Assembly (NCBI GenBank): GCA_031376385.1 | Contig: JANMDQ010000027.1 | Location: forward strand, 51,799 to 115,798 | DNA: 64,000 bases | Reading direction: 5' to 3' | Origin: Aquisediminimonas sp031376385 | GTDB lineage: Bacteria; Pseudomonadota; Alphaproteobacteria; Sphingomonadales; Sphingomonadaceae | Shown here: in pieces, positions 41,161 through 49,592 of the stretch | Position numbering within the stretch: the first letter of the stretch is position 1 | Layout of the letters: every line of letters begins with the position of its first letter | Translations under genes and position numbers: made by a program | The notes under the pieces: generated by a model | What the model saw: the letters and a program-made list of their open reading frames with translations, nothing else | What the model was told of the DNA's origin: nothing | Databases searched by the model: none

Positions 41161-42173
41161 AAGCCTATGAAATCGGCCCCCAAAATGGCCTCTCCAGCCT
41201 GCGTCGTGTTGAATGCGATGAACCCAGTGCAGGCTCCGGTCAGATCAAGGTGGCGGTTACGGCAGCAGGCCTTAACTACCGCGACCTGATGGTTCTGCGG
41301 CAGACCTACGGGGCGTTGAAACCCGAGACGCGCATTCCGCTGTCAGACGGAACAGGCGTGGTTGAGGCCGTTGGCGAAGGCGTCACCGACATTAAAATCG
41401 GCGACCGCGTGATCGCGCCACACTTTGTCAATTGGACAAACGACAAGTTTGGCATGCAGCATTTCGGGGCGGATATTGGCGTGACCAGCGACGGCTGGCT
41501 GGCGGAAAAGATCGTCCTGCCTGCAGCCGCAGCAATTAAACTGCCTGACGGTGTGTCGGGTAAGACGGCTGCAACACTGGCCGTTGTAGGCGGCACAGTC
41601 TGGCACGGGCTGGTTGCTTTCGGTCAGGTAAAGCCCGGTGACCTTGTCCTGTGCCTTGGCACTGGCGGTGTTTCGATCTTTGCCCTGCAGCTTGCCAAGG
41701 CGATGGGCGCGCAGGTCGCGATAACATCATCAAGCGACGCGAAGCTTGACCAGTGCAAAGCATTGGGTGCGGATTATAGTGTGAATTACCGGAAGCGTCC
41801 GGATTGGGCCGCAGCTTTGCTGGAGGCCACGGGTGGTCGCGGCGCAGATGTGGTGATCGACACGCTTGGCTTTCCGTCGCTCAACCAGACAATCATTGCC
41901 GCTGCAGTAGAAGCGCGGATTGCAACCATCGGCGCGCTATCAGATGGGCCGGTCGGCGAAATGCCCAATCAAGGGCTCGTGATCGCCAAAAACCTGACGA
42001 TCAAGGGCATTGCCTCAGGCAGCGGGGCGATGCTGGCGGCGGCTTTGGATGGGGTTGCTACGAACGGGATCAAGACCGTGATTGACCGCGAATTTGGGTT
42101 TGACGAGGCGGCAGCGGCTTATGCTTATCTGGAAAGCGGAGCGCATATGGGGAAGATTCTGGTGCGGGTTTGA
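41157..42173 (+). CDS. Zinc-independent MDR oxidoreductase (quinone oxidoreductase-like)
   Basis: A 338-aa NAD(P)H-dependent medium-chain dehydrogenase/reductase. It starts MKAYEIGPQNGLSSLRRVE, has AAGLNYRDLMVLRQTYG and the cofactor loop LCLGTGGVSIFALQLAKAMGA (quoted in part: LGTGGVSIFALQLAKAMG), and AADVVIDTLG-like GADVVIDTLGFPSLN. It lacks the zinc-binding cysteine lobe of true alcohol dehydrogenases. It ends the right arm of the catabolic cluster, overlapping the small partner gene. Its role is a reduction or oxidation step there. Confidence 0.9.
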   Translation: MKAYEIGPQNGLSSLRRVECDEPSAGSGQIKVAVTAAGLNYRDLMVLRQTYGALKPETRIPLSDGTGVVEAVGEGVTDIKIGDRVIAPHFVNWTNDKFGMQHFGADIGVTSDGWLAEKIVLPAAAAIKLPDGVSGKTAATLAVVGGTVWHGLVAFGQVKPGDLVLCLGTGGVSIFALQLAKAMGAQVAITSSSDAKLDQCKALGADYSVNYRKRPDWAAALLEATGGRGADVVIDTLGFPSLNQTIIAAAVEARIATIGALSDGPVGEMPNQGLVIAKNLTIKGIASGSGAMLAAALDGVATNGIKTVIDREFGFDEAAAAYAYLESGAHMGKILVRV

Positions 42174-42201
42174 ATTCGGATGGCATCAGGTTGACCCAGA
42201 A

Positions 42202-42222
42202 CCGTTCGCTCGACACGAACGG
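42202..42222. terminator. Hairpin between convergent genes
   Basis: CCGTTCG (42202-42208) and CGAACGG (42216-42222) form a perfect stem; flanking TGACCC and GGGTCA extend it imperfectly. It sits between the MDR stop (42173) and the TPR stop (42245), where a bidirectional terminator is expected. The stem equals the tips of family A repeats, so it may be a shrunken copy. Confidence 0.5.
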
Positions 42223-42244
42223 ACAGGTGGGGGTCATACAAACA

Positions 42245-43195
42245 CTAGCCCCCCGGAACGCCCAATTCCGATGCCGCAGCATTGACCTTCCCCAGCTTCT
42301 GCTGATCCTCGCCCAACGCCGTTCTCGCCGACTTCAAAGCGGCCGCTGCCTTGCCCGTTTCCCCTAGAGACATGCGGCTGCGCATCAGCATGATCCAGCC
42401 GTCGGGATTGTTGGGATTGGTTTTTAGCTTCTTTTCAAGCCCATCCACCATGCCCGCGACCATCATATCCTGCTGGCCTTTAGGCATTCCTGCTGCGTCG
42501 CGCATTTGTTGCGGCGTGGGGCCGGGTATAGCCGCAGTGGCCACAGCAGCGCCGCCAACTGGTGCCGCGAGGGCAGGCAGCTTTGCCAAGCGGCTGGCGA
42601 CTTCGATCTTTTCCTCTGCCGCGACTTCAGTAATGATCCGGCGAACGTCAGCTTCCCACGGCGCGCCTGGGGGCGTTTCGTTCAAGAGCGCGAACCAATC
42701 ATCGATTGCACCTTTATGATCGCCCGAGATATCCTTCGCCACGGCCAGGAAATAGCGCGCGCGGGGGTCTTTGGCATCAAGGGCAATGGCAGTATCAAAA
42801 GCGGCCTTCGCATCGGTCGGCACATCGCCTTTGCCAGCGAGTACCAGTGCTTCTCCGAGGGAAGAGAAATACTCGGCCTTCTTGGGGTCAATCTGTGTCG
42901 CACGTTTGTAGGCTCCAGCCGATTCGGCGAACTTTCCCGTTTCAAATAGTGACCAGCCGAGCATCCGCCAGCCTTCGGCATCGTTCGGATTGTCCTTCAG
43001 TTTGGCTTCAAGTGCGGCGATGGACGATCCGATTTCAGCCTGTGTCGCTGGGGCAGGGGAAGCGGCTTCGGGTGCCAAGCCCCTTTGATAAACCGCATAT
43101 CCGCCTGCGCCAAGTGCAATTGCGGCGGCCCCAATCAAGGCCCACCGCGATGCGTCATTCATGCCATTCTTCTGTTTTTCGACAACTTCAGCCAT
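42245..43195 (-). CDS. Membrane-anchored TPR protein (CcmI/CycH-like)
   Basis: A 316-aa protein with one helix at ~18-37 (WALIGAAAIALGAGGYAVYQR) and TPR-type repeats behind it: LEAKLKDNPNDAEGWRMLGW, AYKRATQIDPKKAEYFSSLG, and LEKKLKTNPNNPDGWIMLMR. The pattern of a helix plus TPRs resembles the periplasmic CycH part of the cytochrome c maturation system, which holds apocytochromes. It is divergent from the cytochrome module at 43344-48608, which includes a ten-haem c-type cytochrome, so a chaperone role is plausible. No other ccm genes are in the window. Confidence 0.85.
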   Translation of the reverse strand: MAEVVEKQKNGMNDASRWALIGAAAIALGAGGYAVYQRGLAPEAASPAPATQAEIGSSIAALEAKLKDNPNDAEGWRMLGWSLFETGKFAESAGAYKRATQIDPKKAEYFSSLGEALVLAGKGDVPTDAKAAFDTAIALDAKDPRARYFLAVAKDISGDHKGAIDDWFALLNETPPGAPWEADVRRIITEVAAEEKIEVASRLAKLPALAAPVGGAAVATAAIPGPTPQQMRDAAGMPKGQQDMMVAGMVDGLEKKLKTNPNNPDGWIMLMRSRMSLGETGKAAAALKSARTALGEDQQKLGKVNAAASELGVPGG

Positions 43196-43196
43196 T

Positions 43197-43212
43197 TGTG
43201 ATCCTGTTCACA
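43197..43212. promoter_or_regulatory. Perfect CRP-type palindrome TGTGA-N6-TCACA
   Basis: TGTGATCCTGTTCACA has both consensus half-sites of a CRP/FNR-superfamily cAMP-CRP box. It ends 2 bases from the TPR start codon, overlapping its ribosome binding site, and lies ~132 bases before the redox module start. By chance ten fixed bases would be expected roughly 0.06 times per 64 kb. It may repress the TPR gene, activate the redox operon, or both. Confidence 0.6.
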
Positions 43213-43343
43213 GCAATTTTTCCTCATTTCACCTCTAGCCTAATGGAAACTAGATGATAGATTGCAATCCGGTTCGCACCATAAATCATACGGGTCAGCA
43301 ACGTGGCCCTTCCGCTATACGGCGTCTTTAGGGGTTGAACCAA

Positions 43344-45878
43344 TTGTCTGAAACTGTGCGCATTGCAATTGTTGGGTCTGGCCCTGCTGGCCTAAGTGCA
43401 GCTGCCCGCGCGGCGCAGCTTGGTCTTTCGCATGTGCTGATTGAAAAAACTGATCACCTGTCCGACACGATCTATAAATATCAAAAGGGCAAGCATGTGA
43501 TGGCGACGCCCAGCCAGCTTGTTCTTCGGTCAGACCTCGATTTTGACGCAGGGAAACGGGAAAAAGTTCTGGGCACTTGGGACGATCAGACCGCCGGCTG
43601 TAAAGTGAATGTCATTTATAACGCCGAGGTAAAGGCCATCGAAGGCTTGGGCGATCCCATTGCGGGCAGCATGATGCAAATCGTCAGCCGCGCTCGGGAC
43701 GGGACGAGTACGACCAAGGAATTTCAGCGCAACGCCGCACCTTATAAATTGACGCTCAGCAATGGTCAGGTGGTGGTTGCAGAAGCCGTCATTCTAGCGA
43801 TTGGCACGCAGGGCAACCCGAATCTGATGCGCTGCGAAGGGGGAGACTTGCCCCATGTTCAATATCAGCTGGATGATCCCAAAGAATATATCGACGAACA
43901 TATCATCGTGATTGGCACGGGTGACGCAGGCATTGAAAACGCCATGGGCCTCGCCGAAGATCCTGAGCAGCGCAACGTTGTGACCATCGTCAACCGGGGC
44001 TCCGAATTTCCAACGGCTAAGGATGCGAACGTCAAAGGTCTTCTTGGTGCGCGCGATGCCGGGCGGCTGAACATTCAGTCTGATTCCGAGACGACCAAAG
44101 TCGAACCCGGCTATATCACGTTCAGCACCCGCGACGGTGAAGAACGCATTCGCTGTGACCGGATCATTGCGCGCATCGGTTCGGCCCCGCCTCGCGGCTT
44201 TGTGGAAGGCTGCGGTATTGAATTTACCAGCGTAGACCGGCTGGCCTTCCCCAAACTTTCGCCTGTATTCGAATCGACTGCACCGGGCATTTTCATCATT
44301 GGCGCGCTGGCGGGTTATCCCCTGATCAAGCATTGCATGAACCAGGGCCATGATGTGGTTGAGTTTGTGAATGGCAACACGTCCCTCAAACCCGCAGACG
44401 AACCAATATTGGAGGCCAAGTTTAAGGGCCTTCCCGGGCGGCGTGACGTGGCTGAGTGGCTAGAGTTCCTGCGCACTAATGTGTCGATCCTCGAAGGCAT
44501 GAACCCGCTGCAGATGCGCGAATTCATGCTGGATTCTGAAGCGCGCTTTTACCGCAAAGGCGAAGTAATTTTTGAACGCAGTGCGCCGGGATCATCGCTG
44601 TTTGCCATCGCAGACGGCAGCGTGTCAGTGCAGGTAGATGCTAATGACGCGTCGCGCGTGGTGCCGATTGGCACGGGTTCGATCTTCGGAGAGGTTGGCC
44701 TGATCTCTGGCCGCAAACGCGGCGCGACGATTGTTGCTGCCGAGGATTCCATTTGTGTTGAAATTTCACGCACAGCCGCCCTTAAGCTGCAATCCTCCGT
44801 CCCCGCCGCCAAACGCGCGATTGAACGGATTTCGACTGAGCGGCAGTTGCTGCAAATGTTTGGTTCTGGGCTGACGTCGGAAGACCTAACCGAAGTGCTA
44901 GACAGCACGAAAATTGAGCAGGTTCCGGCTGGCAAAGTGGTGATTGCCGAAGGGGATGAAGGCATTGATATCTTCGTCATCCGTACCGGATCAATGGTTG
45001 TGGAGAAAAAGCTCGGCGGCAAGCAGGTGTTCCTCAATTACCTGCCCGCTGGTTCCTATGTCGGCGAAATGGCAGTGATTGCAGGCGGAAAACGCACGGC
45101 ATCGGTCCGCGCCGCGATCAAATCTGAGGTCATTCGCATCGATGGCGAAGCGTTCAAACGTCTTCTGGAAAAGAAACCCGCACTGCTCGCCAAGGCCAAG
45201 AAAGATATGGCGTCGCGTCAGGATATTAATGCCTTTGTTGAGGCGAAGAAGGACAGCTTCTCAGGCGCCGTTGATATGTATTCCAACGTCGCCAATTTCC
45301 TCGTCGAAAACGGGATTGGCGAAGCAACGGACGTGCTGCTGATCGACGAAAACCTCTGCGTTGGGTGTGACAACTGTGAGAAGGCTTGTGCGGATAGCCA
45401 TGACGGGCTTACGCGGCTCGACCGTGAAGCTGGCCGCACCTACGCGCATCTGCACGTTCCCACATCGTGCCGCCACTGCGAACATCCGCACTGCATGGCC
45501 GATTGCCCGCCGAACGCTATTCACCGGGGACCGGACGGTGAAGTTTTCATCGACGACACCTGTATTGGCTGCGGCAATTGTCAGCGCAATTGCCCCTACG
45601 GCGTTATCCGCATGGATGCTGTGCCGCCGAAGAAGCCCGGCCTGCTCAGCTGGCTGCTTTTCGGGGCTGGCCCAGGCCCCGGCGAGCCGAGCAAGAAATG
45701 GAGCTATGCCACCGCAGAACCCGGCGTGGAAAAGGCCAAGAAGGCCATCAAATGTGATATGTGTTCCGGCATTGAAGGCGGCCCGGCCTGTGTGCGCGCT
45801 TGCCCGACGGGAGCTGCCATCCGCGTGTCGCCTGAACAGTTTCTCTCTGTTGCCCGCCTTGAAAAGGATCCCATCTGA
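43344..45878 (+). CDS. FAD oxidoreductase fused to two cNMP-binding domains and a four-cluster ferredoxin
   Basis: An 844-aa multidomain protein. Residues 1-~340: flavin reductase with FAD motif IVGSGPAGLSAAARA and NAD(P) motif IGTGDAGIENAMG, thioredoxin-reductase-like but without its CxxC. ~390-505 and ~506-625: two CRP-type cyclic-nucleotide-binding domains whose phosphate cassettes keep Glu and Arg (FGEVGLISGRKRGAT; VGEMAVIAGGKRTAS). ~660-830: HybA-like ferredoxin domain with CVGCDNCEKAC, CRHCEHPHCMADCP, CIGCGNCQRNCP and CDMC...CVRACP, enough for four [4Fe-4S] clusters. No ATG start is available; TTG 43344 has AGGGG 9 bases upstream, and TTG 43335 or GTG 43356 are alternatives. The stop overlaps the next start (TGATG). 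Confidence 0.93.
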   Translation: MSETVRIAIVGSGPAGLSAAARAAQLGLSHVLIEKTDHLSDTIYKYQKGKHVMATPSQLVLRSDLDFDAGKREKVLGTWDDQTAGCKVNVIYNAEVKAIEGLGDPIAGSMMQIVSRARDGTSTTKEFQRNAAPYKLTLSNGQVVVAEAVILAIGTQGNPNLMRCEGGDLPHVQYQLDDPKEYIDEHIIVIGTGDAGIENAMGLAEDPEQRNVVTIVNRGSEFPTAKDANVKGLLGARDAGRLNIQSDSETTKVEPGYITFSTRDGEERIRCDRIIARIGSAPPRGFVEGCGIEFTSVDRLAFPKLSPVFESTAPGIFIIGALAGYPLIKHCMNQGHDVVEFVNGNTSLKPADEPILEAKFKGLPGRRDVAEWLEFLRTNVSILEGMNPLQMREFMLDSEARFYRKGEVIFERSAPGSSLFAIADGSVSVQVDANDASRVVPIGTGSIFGEVGLISGRKRGATIVAAEDSICVEISRTAALKLQSSVPAAKRAIERISTERQLLQMFGSGLTSEDLTEVLDSTKIEQVPAGKVVIAEGDEGIDIFVIRTGSMVVEKKLGGKQVFLNYLPAGSYVGEMAVIAGGKRTASVRAAIKSEVIRIDGEAFKRLLEKKPALLAKAKKDMASRQDINAFVEAKKDSFSGAVDMYSNVANFLVENGIGEATDVLLIDENLCVGCDNCEKACADSHDGLTRLDREAGRTYAHLHVPTSCRHCEHPHCMADCPPNAIHRGPDGEVFIDDTCIGCGNCQRNCPYGVIRMDAVPPKKPGLLSWLLFGAGPGPGEPSKKWSYATAEPGVEKAKKAIKCDMCSGIEGGPACVRACPTGAAIRVSPEQFLSVARLEKDPI

Positions 45879-46771
45879 TGGCGACGCAGGCGCCCTCAGG
45901 TAAGGCACGCCGGCAAACTGGCCGCGTCAAAAGCGACGGCTTTCATGAGGGGTTCCTGCGCCACCGGAACTTTTACTGGCTGAAATTTGCATCAATCTTC
46001 AGCCTGATCGTGATCGTGGCTTATGTGATCATTGATGTGGAGCCACGCCACAACGGTGGGAGCTGGTATGGCTATACGCTGGGCACTATCGGCGCAGGCT
46101 TGATCATCTGGCTGACGACGCTGGGCATCCGCAAACGCAATATGACGCCCAAAGCCTGGTCACTGAAAGCATGGACGTCCGCCCATGTTTATCTGGGGCT
46201 GAGCCTGATCATCGTTGCGACGCTGCATACAGGGTTTCAGTTCGGCTGGAATGTCCACACGCTGTCTTACGTTTTGATGATGATTGTCATCATATCCGGG
46301 TTGTTTGGCATCTTCGCCTATTCAACTCTCCCGCAACAATTGAGTTTCAACCGTGATGAAGTGACGGAAACGCAAATGCTGGAAAGCCTGCGCGCAATTG
46401 ACCGGCAATTGCATGATGCAGCTCAACCCCTGCCTCAGAATTATGCCGCTCTTGTTCGGGAATCGTTGGAGCAAGATCCTTTCAGCGACGGCCTGCGCGC
46501 GCGGCTGTTCCGCAGCTATCCCAATTGCGCCACGCGGCGGGTGCATGCAGAGCTGCGTCAGGCCACCCGCAATCGCATAGATAATGGCCATGATCCTCTT
46601 GAACGGGTTGACGGGCTACTGGAACGTAAATCATCCATGCTCGCCCGGGTGCGGCGGCACTTACAGATTAAGGCCCTGCTCGAATTCTGGCTTTACATCC
46701 ACGTCCCCATCACTTTCGCCCTGATTGCTGCGCTGATCGCGCATATCATCAGTGTGTTTTTCTACTGGTGA
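45878..46771 (+). CDS. Four-helix membrane protein, probable dihaem cytochrome b
   Basis: A 297-aa inner-membrane protein with helices near 34-53, 67-84, 105-150 (two) and 270-296. Two segments have the same histidine spacing: HVYLGLSLIIVATLH and HVPITFALIAALIAH, both H-x13-H within a helix. This is the usual geometry for two bis-His b-haems stacked across a membrane. Between helices 4 and 5 lies a ~100-residue polar domain. It links the iron-sulfur flavoprotein before it to the decahaem cytochrome behind it, which fits transmembrane electron transfer. I do not know a named family for it. Confidence 0.85.
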   Translation: MATQAPSGKARRQTGRVKSDGFHEGFLRHRNFYWLKFASIFSLIVIVAYVIIDVEPRHNGGSWYGYTLGTIGAGLIIWLTTLGIRKRNMTPKAWSLKAWTSAHVYLGLSLIIVATLHTGFQFGWNVHTLSYVLMMIVIISGLFGIFAYSTLPQQLSFNRDEVTETQMLESLRAIDRQLHDAAQPLPQNYAALVRESLEQDPFSDGLRARLFRSYPNCATRRVHAELRQATRNRIDNGHDPLERVDGLLERKSSMLARVRRHLQIKALLEFWLYIHVPITFALIAALIAHIISVFFYW

Positions 46772-46781
46772 GCGCCTGATC

Positions 46782-48608
46782 ATGAGCTTCATCATCCGCC
46801 AAATCTCAACCACAGCCGACGGCCGGCAAATTGTCCGCCCGACTACGCTTGCCACGAGGCAAATCTATATTGGCCGTGATTCCGCTTGCGAGATTCATCT
46901 GGCTGATCTGGGCGTGGATATGCGCCATGCCAAGGCATCGATCTTAGACGGCGGTAAGTTGCTGATTGAGGCGCAGGGGGAACTGGGCTTTGATGCCGAT
47001 GGGCGTAATGTTCAGGCCGTTACGCTGGATCCTGCCATCGGCGGCGAACTTCGCTTTGGCAGTCACCGGCTGAATGTGATGCAAGAGGACGGTGCTGTGG
47101 TGATTGCCGTCGAGCGGATCGCTGCGGTGTCAGACTCAGCCGATACAAAGGACGTGTCAAAACTGTTCCAATTGCAGGGCCTCCTTCCGGGGCGGCGACC
47201 GGCAGCTTGGGCGTTGATTGCAGCCACGTTGGCTCTTTTCCTGATCTGGCCCATCTACACTTATGCTACATCGCAGGGCGTCAAGACGCGCGACGCAGGG
47301 TTTCATGCGGATACGATGTGGACTTCGGGCAGTCTCAGCCTTTCCCACAAGAGCCTCGAAAATAACTGCCAGGCTTGTCATGTGAATAAATTCGAATCGG
47401 TGACGGATAAGACATGCCTGACCTGTCACAAGGAAGATGCGCACGAACATGCCGATGCCGCGCGCCAGGGGCAGTCGATGGCCCCCAAAGGGTTCGGCGG
47501 CAAAGTGGAGCGAATGTTTGAGGCGAGCTTTGGCATTCCCGAAGGACGCTGCGTCGAATGCCATAGCGAACATGAAGGTGCAGGGCATATGGAGCCGACG
47601 GCGCAGAAATTCTGTGCCGATTGCCACGCGGACATGAAAACGCGGCTGCCCGATACGAAGCTTGGTAGTGCAGGTGATTTCGGGATTGATCATCCACAGT
47701 TTATGCCCGCGATTACGGCCGGCTTTGATGGTGACAAGCGGCTGACCAAACGAGTGGTGCTTGATGGGCCGCTGACAGAGAATAATGGGCTGAAATTCCC
47801 GCACGATGTTCATATGTCGAAAACGAACGGCATCGCACGGATGGCGCAGACGATGAAGGCGGAGCAGGGCTGGGGCAATAGCCTAGCGTGCAAGGATTGC
47901 CATACTCCGACAGCCGACGGCACCCGCTTTCTGCCCACCGAAATGGAGGCTGATTGTGCCATGTGCCACAGTCTGGCGTTTGACAAAATTGGCGGCACGA
48001 TCCGAACGCTTCGCCACGGTAAGCCTGAACAAGTGATTGCTGATTTGCGCGCTTTCTACCGCTCAACAGGGCCGCAGCGCCCGATCAATCTATCCGGCAT
48101 GGCGCGCCGCCGCCCCGGTGAATATGCAGCCGCCGAAACCGCATTTGATTTTGCCGCTGGCGCGCGGGCGTGGCCGGGGCAAGCGGATGAGGCCATTCGC
48201 GCGGTCTTCACGCGCGGCGGGGCCTGCTATGATTGTCATGTCGTTACGCCGACTGTGGCTGGTGGATGGAGCGTGCAAAAGGTCGTTCAGCCTGATCGAT
48301 ATATGAACAAGGGCTGGTTCGATCATGATGCGCACAAGCAGGAAAGCTGCGCGTCATGCCACGCCGCAGGCACATCAAAGGTTGCGACTGACCTGTTGCT
48401 CCCCAATCAGAAAAGCTGCCGCACCTGCCATGTTGGTGGCACAGGAGAAAGCCTGATAGCCGTGAAGAAGCCCGTCGAATCGACCTGCGCCATGTGCCAT
48501 GATTATCATATGGATGGCAGTGCGCCTTGGGACGCAAAGTCTGGAAAACCTAAGCCTGCTGCAACCACAGCGGCGCTCTATAAGACGGTGCGGTTTGCGC
48601 AGAAGTAG
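46782..48608 (+). CDS. FHA - transmembrane - decahaem cytochrome c fusion
   Basis: A 608-aa protein. Residues ~20-100 form a forkhead-associated domain (IYIGRDSACEIHLADLGVDM followed by RHAKAS); the usual phosphothreonine-contact Ser before R-H is Asp. A helix at ~142-164 (WALIAATLALFLIWPIYTYA) follows. The rest contains ten CxxCH haem sites: CQACH ~196, CLTCH ~211, CVECH ~256, CADCH ~277, CKDCH ~369, CAMCH ~392, CYDCH ~481, CASCH ~523, CRTCH ~546, CAMCH ~568. The FHA domain should face the cytoplasm and the haems the periplasm. ATG 46782 begins MSFIIRQIST; GTG 46752 would overlap the upstream gene. Confidence 0.92.
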   Translation: MSFIIRQISTTADGRQIVRPTTLATRQIYIGRDSACEIHLADLGVDMRHAKASILDGGKLLIEAQGELGFDADGRNVQAVTLDPAIGGELRFGSHRLNVMQEDGAVVIAVERIAAVSDSADTKDVSKLFQLQGLLPGRRPAAWALIAATLALFLIWPIYTYATSQGVKTRDAGFHADTMWTSGSLSLSHKSLENNCQACHVNKFESVTDKTCLTCHKEDAHEHADAARQGQSMAPKGFGGKVERMFEASFGIPEGRCVECHSEHEGAGHMEPTAQKFCADCHADMKTRLPDTKLGSAGDFGIDHPQFMPAITAGFDGDKRLTKRVVLDGPLTENNGLKFPHDVHMSKTNGIARMAQTMKAEQGWGNSLACKDCHTPTADGTRFLPTEMEADCAMCHSLAFDKIGGTIRTLRHGKPEQVIADLRAFYRSTGPQRPINLSGMARRRPGEYAAAETAFDFAAGARAWPGQADEAIRAVFTRGGACYDCHVVTPTVAGGWSVQKVVQPDRYMNKGWFDHDAHKQESCASCHAAGTSKVATDLLLPNQKSCRTCHVGGTGESLIAVKKPVESTCAMCHDYHMDGSAPWDAKSGKPKPAATTAALYKTVRFAQK

Positions 48609-48626
48609 CTGCGATCTGAGGGCGTC

Positions 48627-49484
48627 ATGCTGATCGCTCAGGTCACGGACGTTCATCTCGGTTTTGATGCGGATAATCCATCGGAGTTCAACCGGAAGCG
48701 GCTGGACCAAGTCATCAAGCATTTTGCCACGATGTCTCCGCGCCCCACGATGCTGTTGGCGACTGGCGATTTGGTGGACCGCGGGGATGCTGAGTCTTAC
48801 CGCCGCCTCAACAATGCGTTCAGCCTCTGCCCTTTCCCAGTCTGGCCCTGCCCCGGCAATCATGATGACCGCGCCAATTTCAGTGCTGCTTTCCCTCAAG
48901 TGACGCTCGTCGATGACTTTGTGCAATATGAAGTGGAGGCAGATGGCCTACGCCTGTTGTTCATTGATACGCTTGAGGAAGGTCGCCACGGCGGTTCCTT
49001 TTGCGACGTGCGGGCGGCTTGGCTGAGGGCGCGGTTAGCTGAAAAGACTGATCAGCCAACGGCGATCATCATGCATCATCCGCCCGTTGAAGTTGGCATA
49101 GACTGGATGAACACCCACCCCGATGAGCCTTGGGTAACACGATTTGCAGAGGCGATTGAGGGGGCGTCGCAGCTTGTCAGTATCATTTGCGGTCACCTGC
49201 ACCGGCCAATCTCGGTCGGATGGCGCGGCCAGACGATCAGCATCTGCGCCTCCACCGCGCCACAAGTGGCTTTAGAACTTGCACCTATGGACCCCGAGAT
49301 GCCCGATGACCGTCCCATGATTATTGCCGATCCGCCTGCCTATGCCATCCACCGCTGGAACGGGCGGGAATTGGTCACTCATTTCGACAATGCTGATGAA
49401 CATGTGATGCTGGCTAAGTTTGACGCCACCATGCAGCCGCTAGTGCGGAGTTTGCTGGCGGAAAGGGTTCGTGGGGCGAATTAA
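48627..49484 (+). CDS. CpdA-like class III cyclic nucleotide phosphodiesterase
   Basis: A 285-aa calcineurin-type metallophosphoesterase. The metal motifs are in order: TDVHLG (residues ~7-12), ATGDLVDRG, CPGNHDDR, IIMHHPP and ICGHLHR. That series with GNHD and GHLH matches cAMP phosphodiesterase CpdA, although ligand specificity cannot be read directly. It starts 18 bases after the cytochrome stop, so it is probably in the same operon as the cNMP-binding flavoprotein and could lower the signal that the flavoprotein senses. Confidence 0.9.
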   Translation: MLIAQVTDVHLGFDADNPSEFNRKRLDQVIKHFATMSPRPTMLLATGDLVDRGDAESYRRLNNAFSLCPFPVWPCPGNHDDRANFSAAFPQVTLVDDFVQYEVEADGLRLLFIDTLEEGRHGGSFCDVRAAWLRARLAEKTDQPTAIIMHHPPVEVGIDWMNTHPDEPWVTRFAEAIEGASQLVSIICGHLHRPISVGWRGQTISICASTAPQVALELAPMDPEMPDDRPMIIADPPAYAIHRWNGRELVTHFDNADEHVMLAKFDATMQPLVRSLLAERVRGAN

Positions 49485-49494
49485 GGATCGGACC

Positions 49495-49568
49495 GTGTCA
49501 TTGGGAGCGGAACGCAGCAAACCAGAGGCACTGAAAACGGGATTGCCGCGCTTCACTCGCAATGACAC
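49495..49568. repeat. Palindromic interspersed repeat, family D, degenerate
   Basis: The ends GTGTCATTGGGAG (49495-49507) and CTCGCAATGACAC (49556-49568) are complementary with one mismatch, as in the copy at 6885-6968, while the interior has decayed. It lies between the convergent phosphodiesterase and TonB receptor genes and could act as a terminator hairpin. Confidence 0.72.
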
Positions 49569-49592
49569 CTATATCTGGTTGTCAGCCAACCG

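Noticed and set aside
3515..49568. Repeats as a CRISPR array
   Set aside because: The copies are dispersed, belong to different families, have inverted arms and are not regularly spaced; no cas genes are present.
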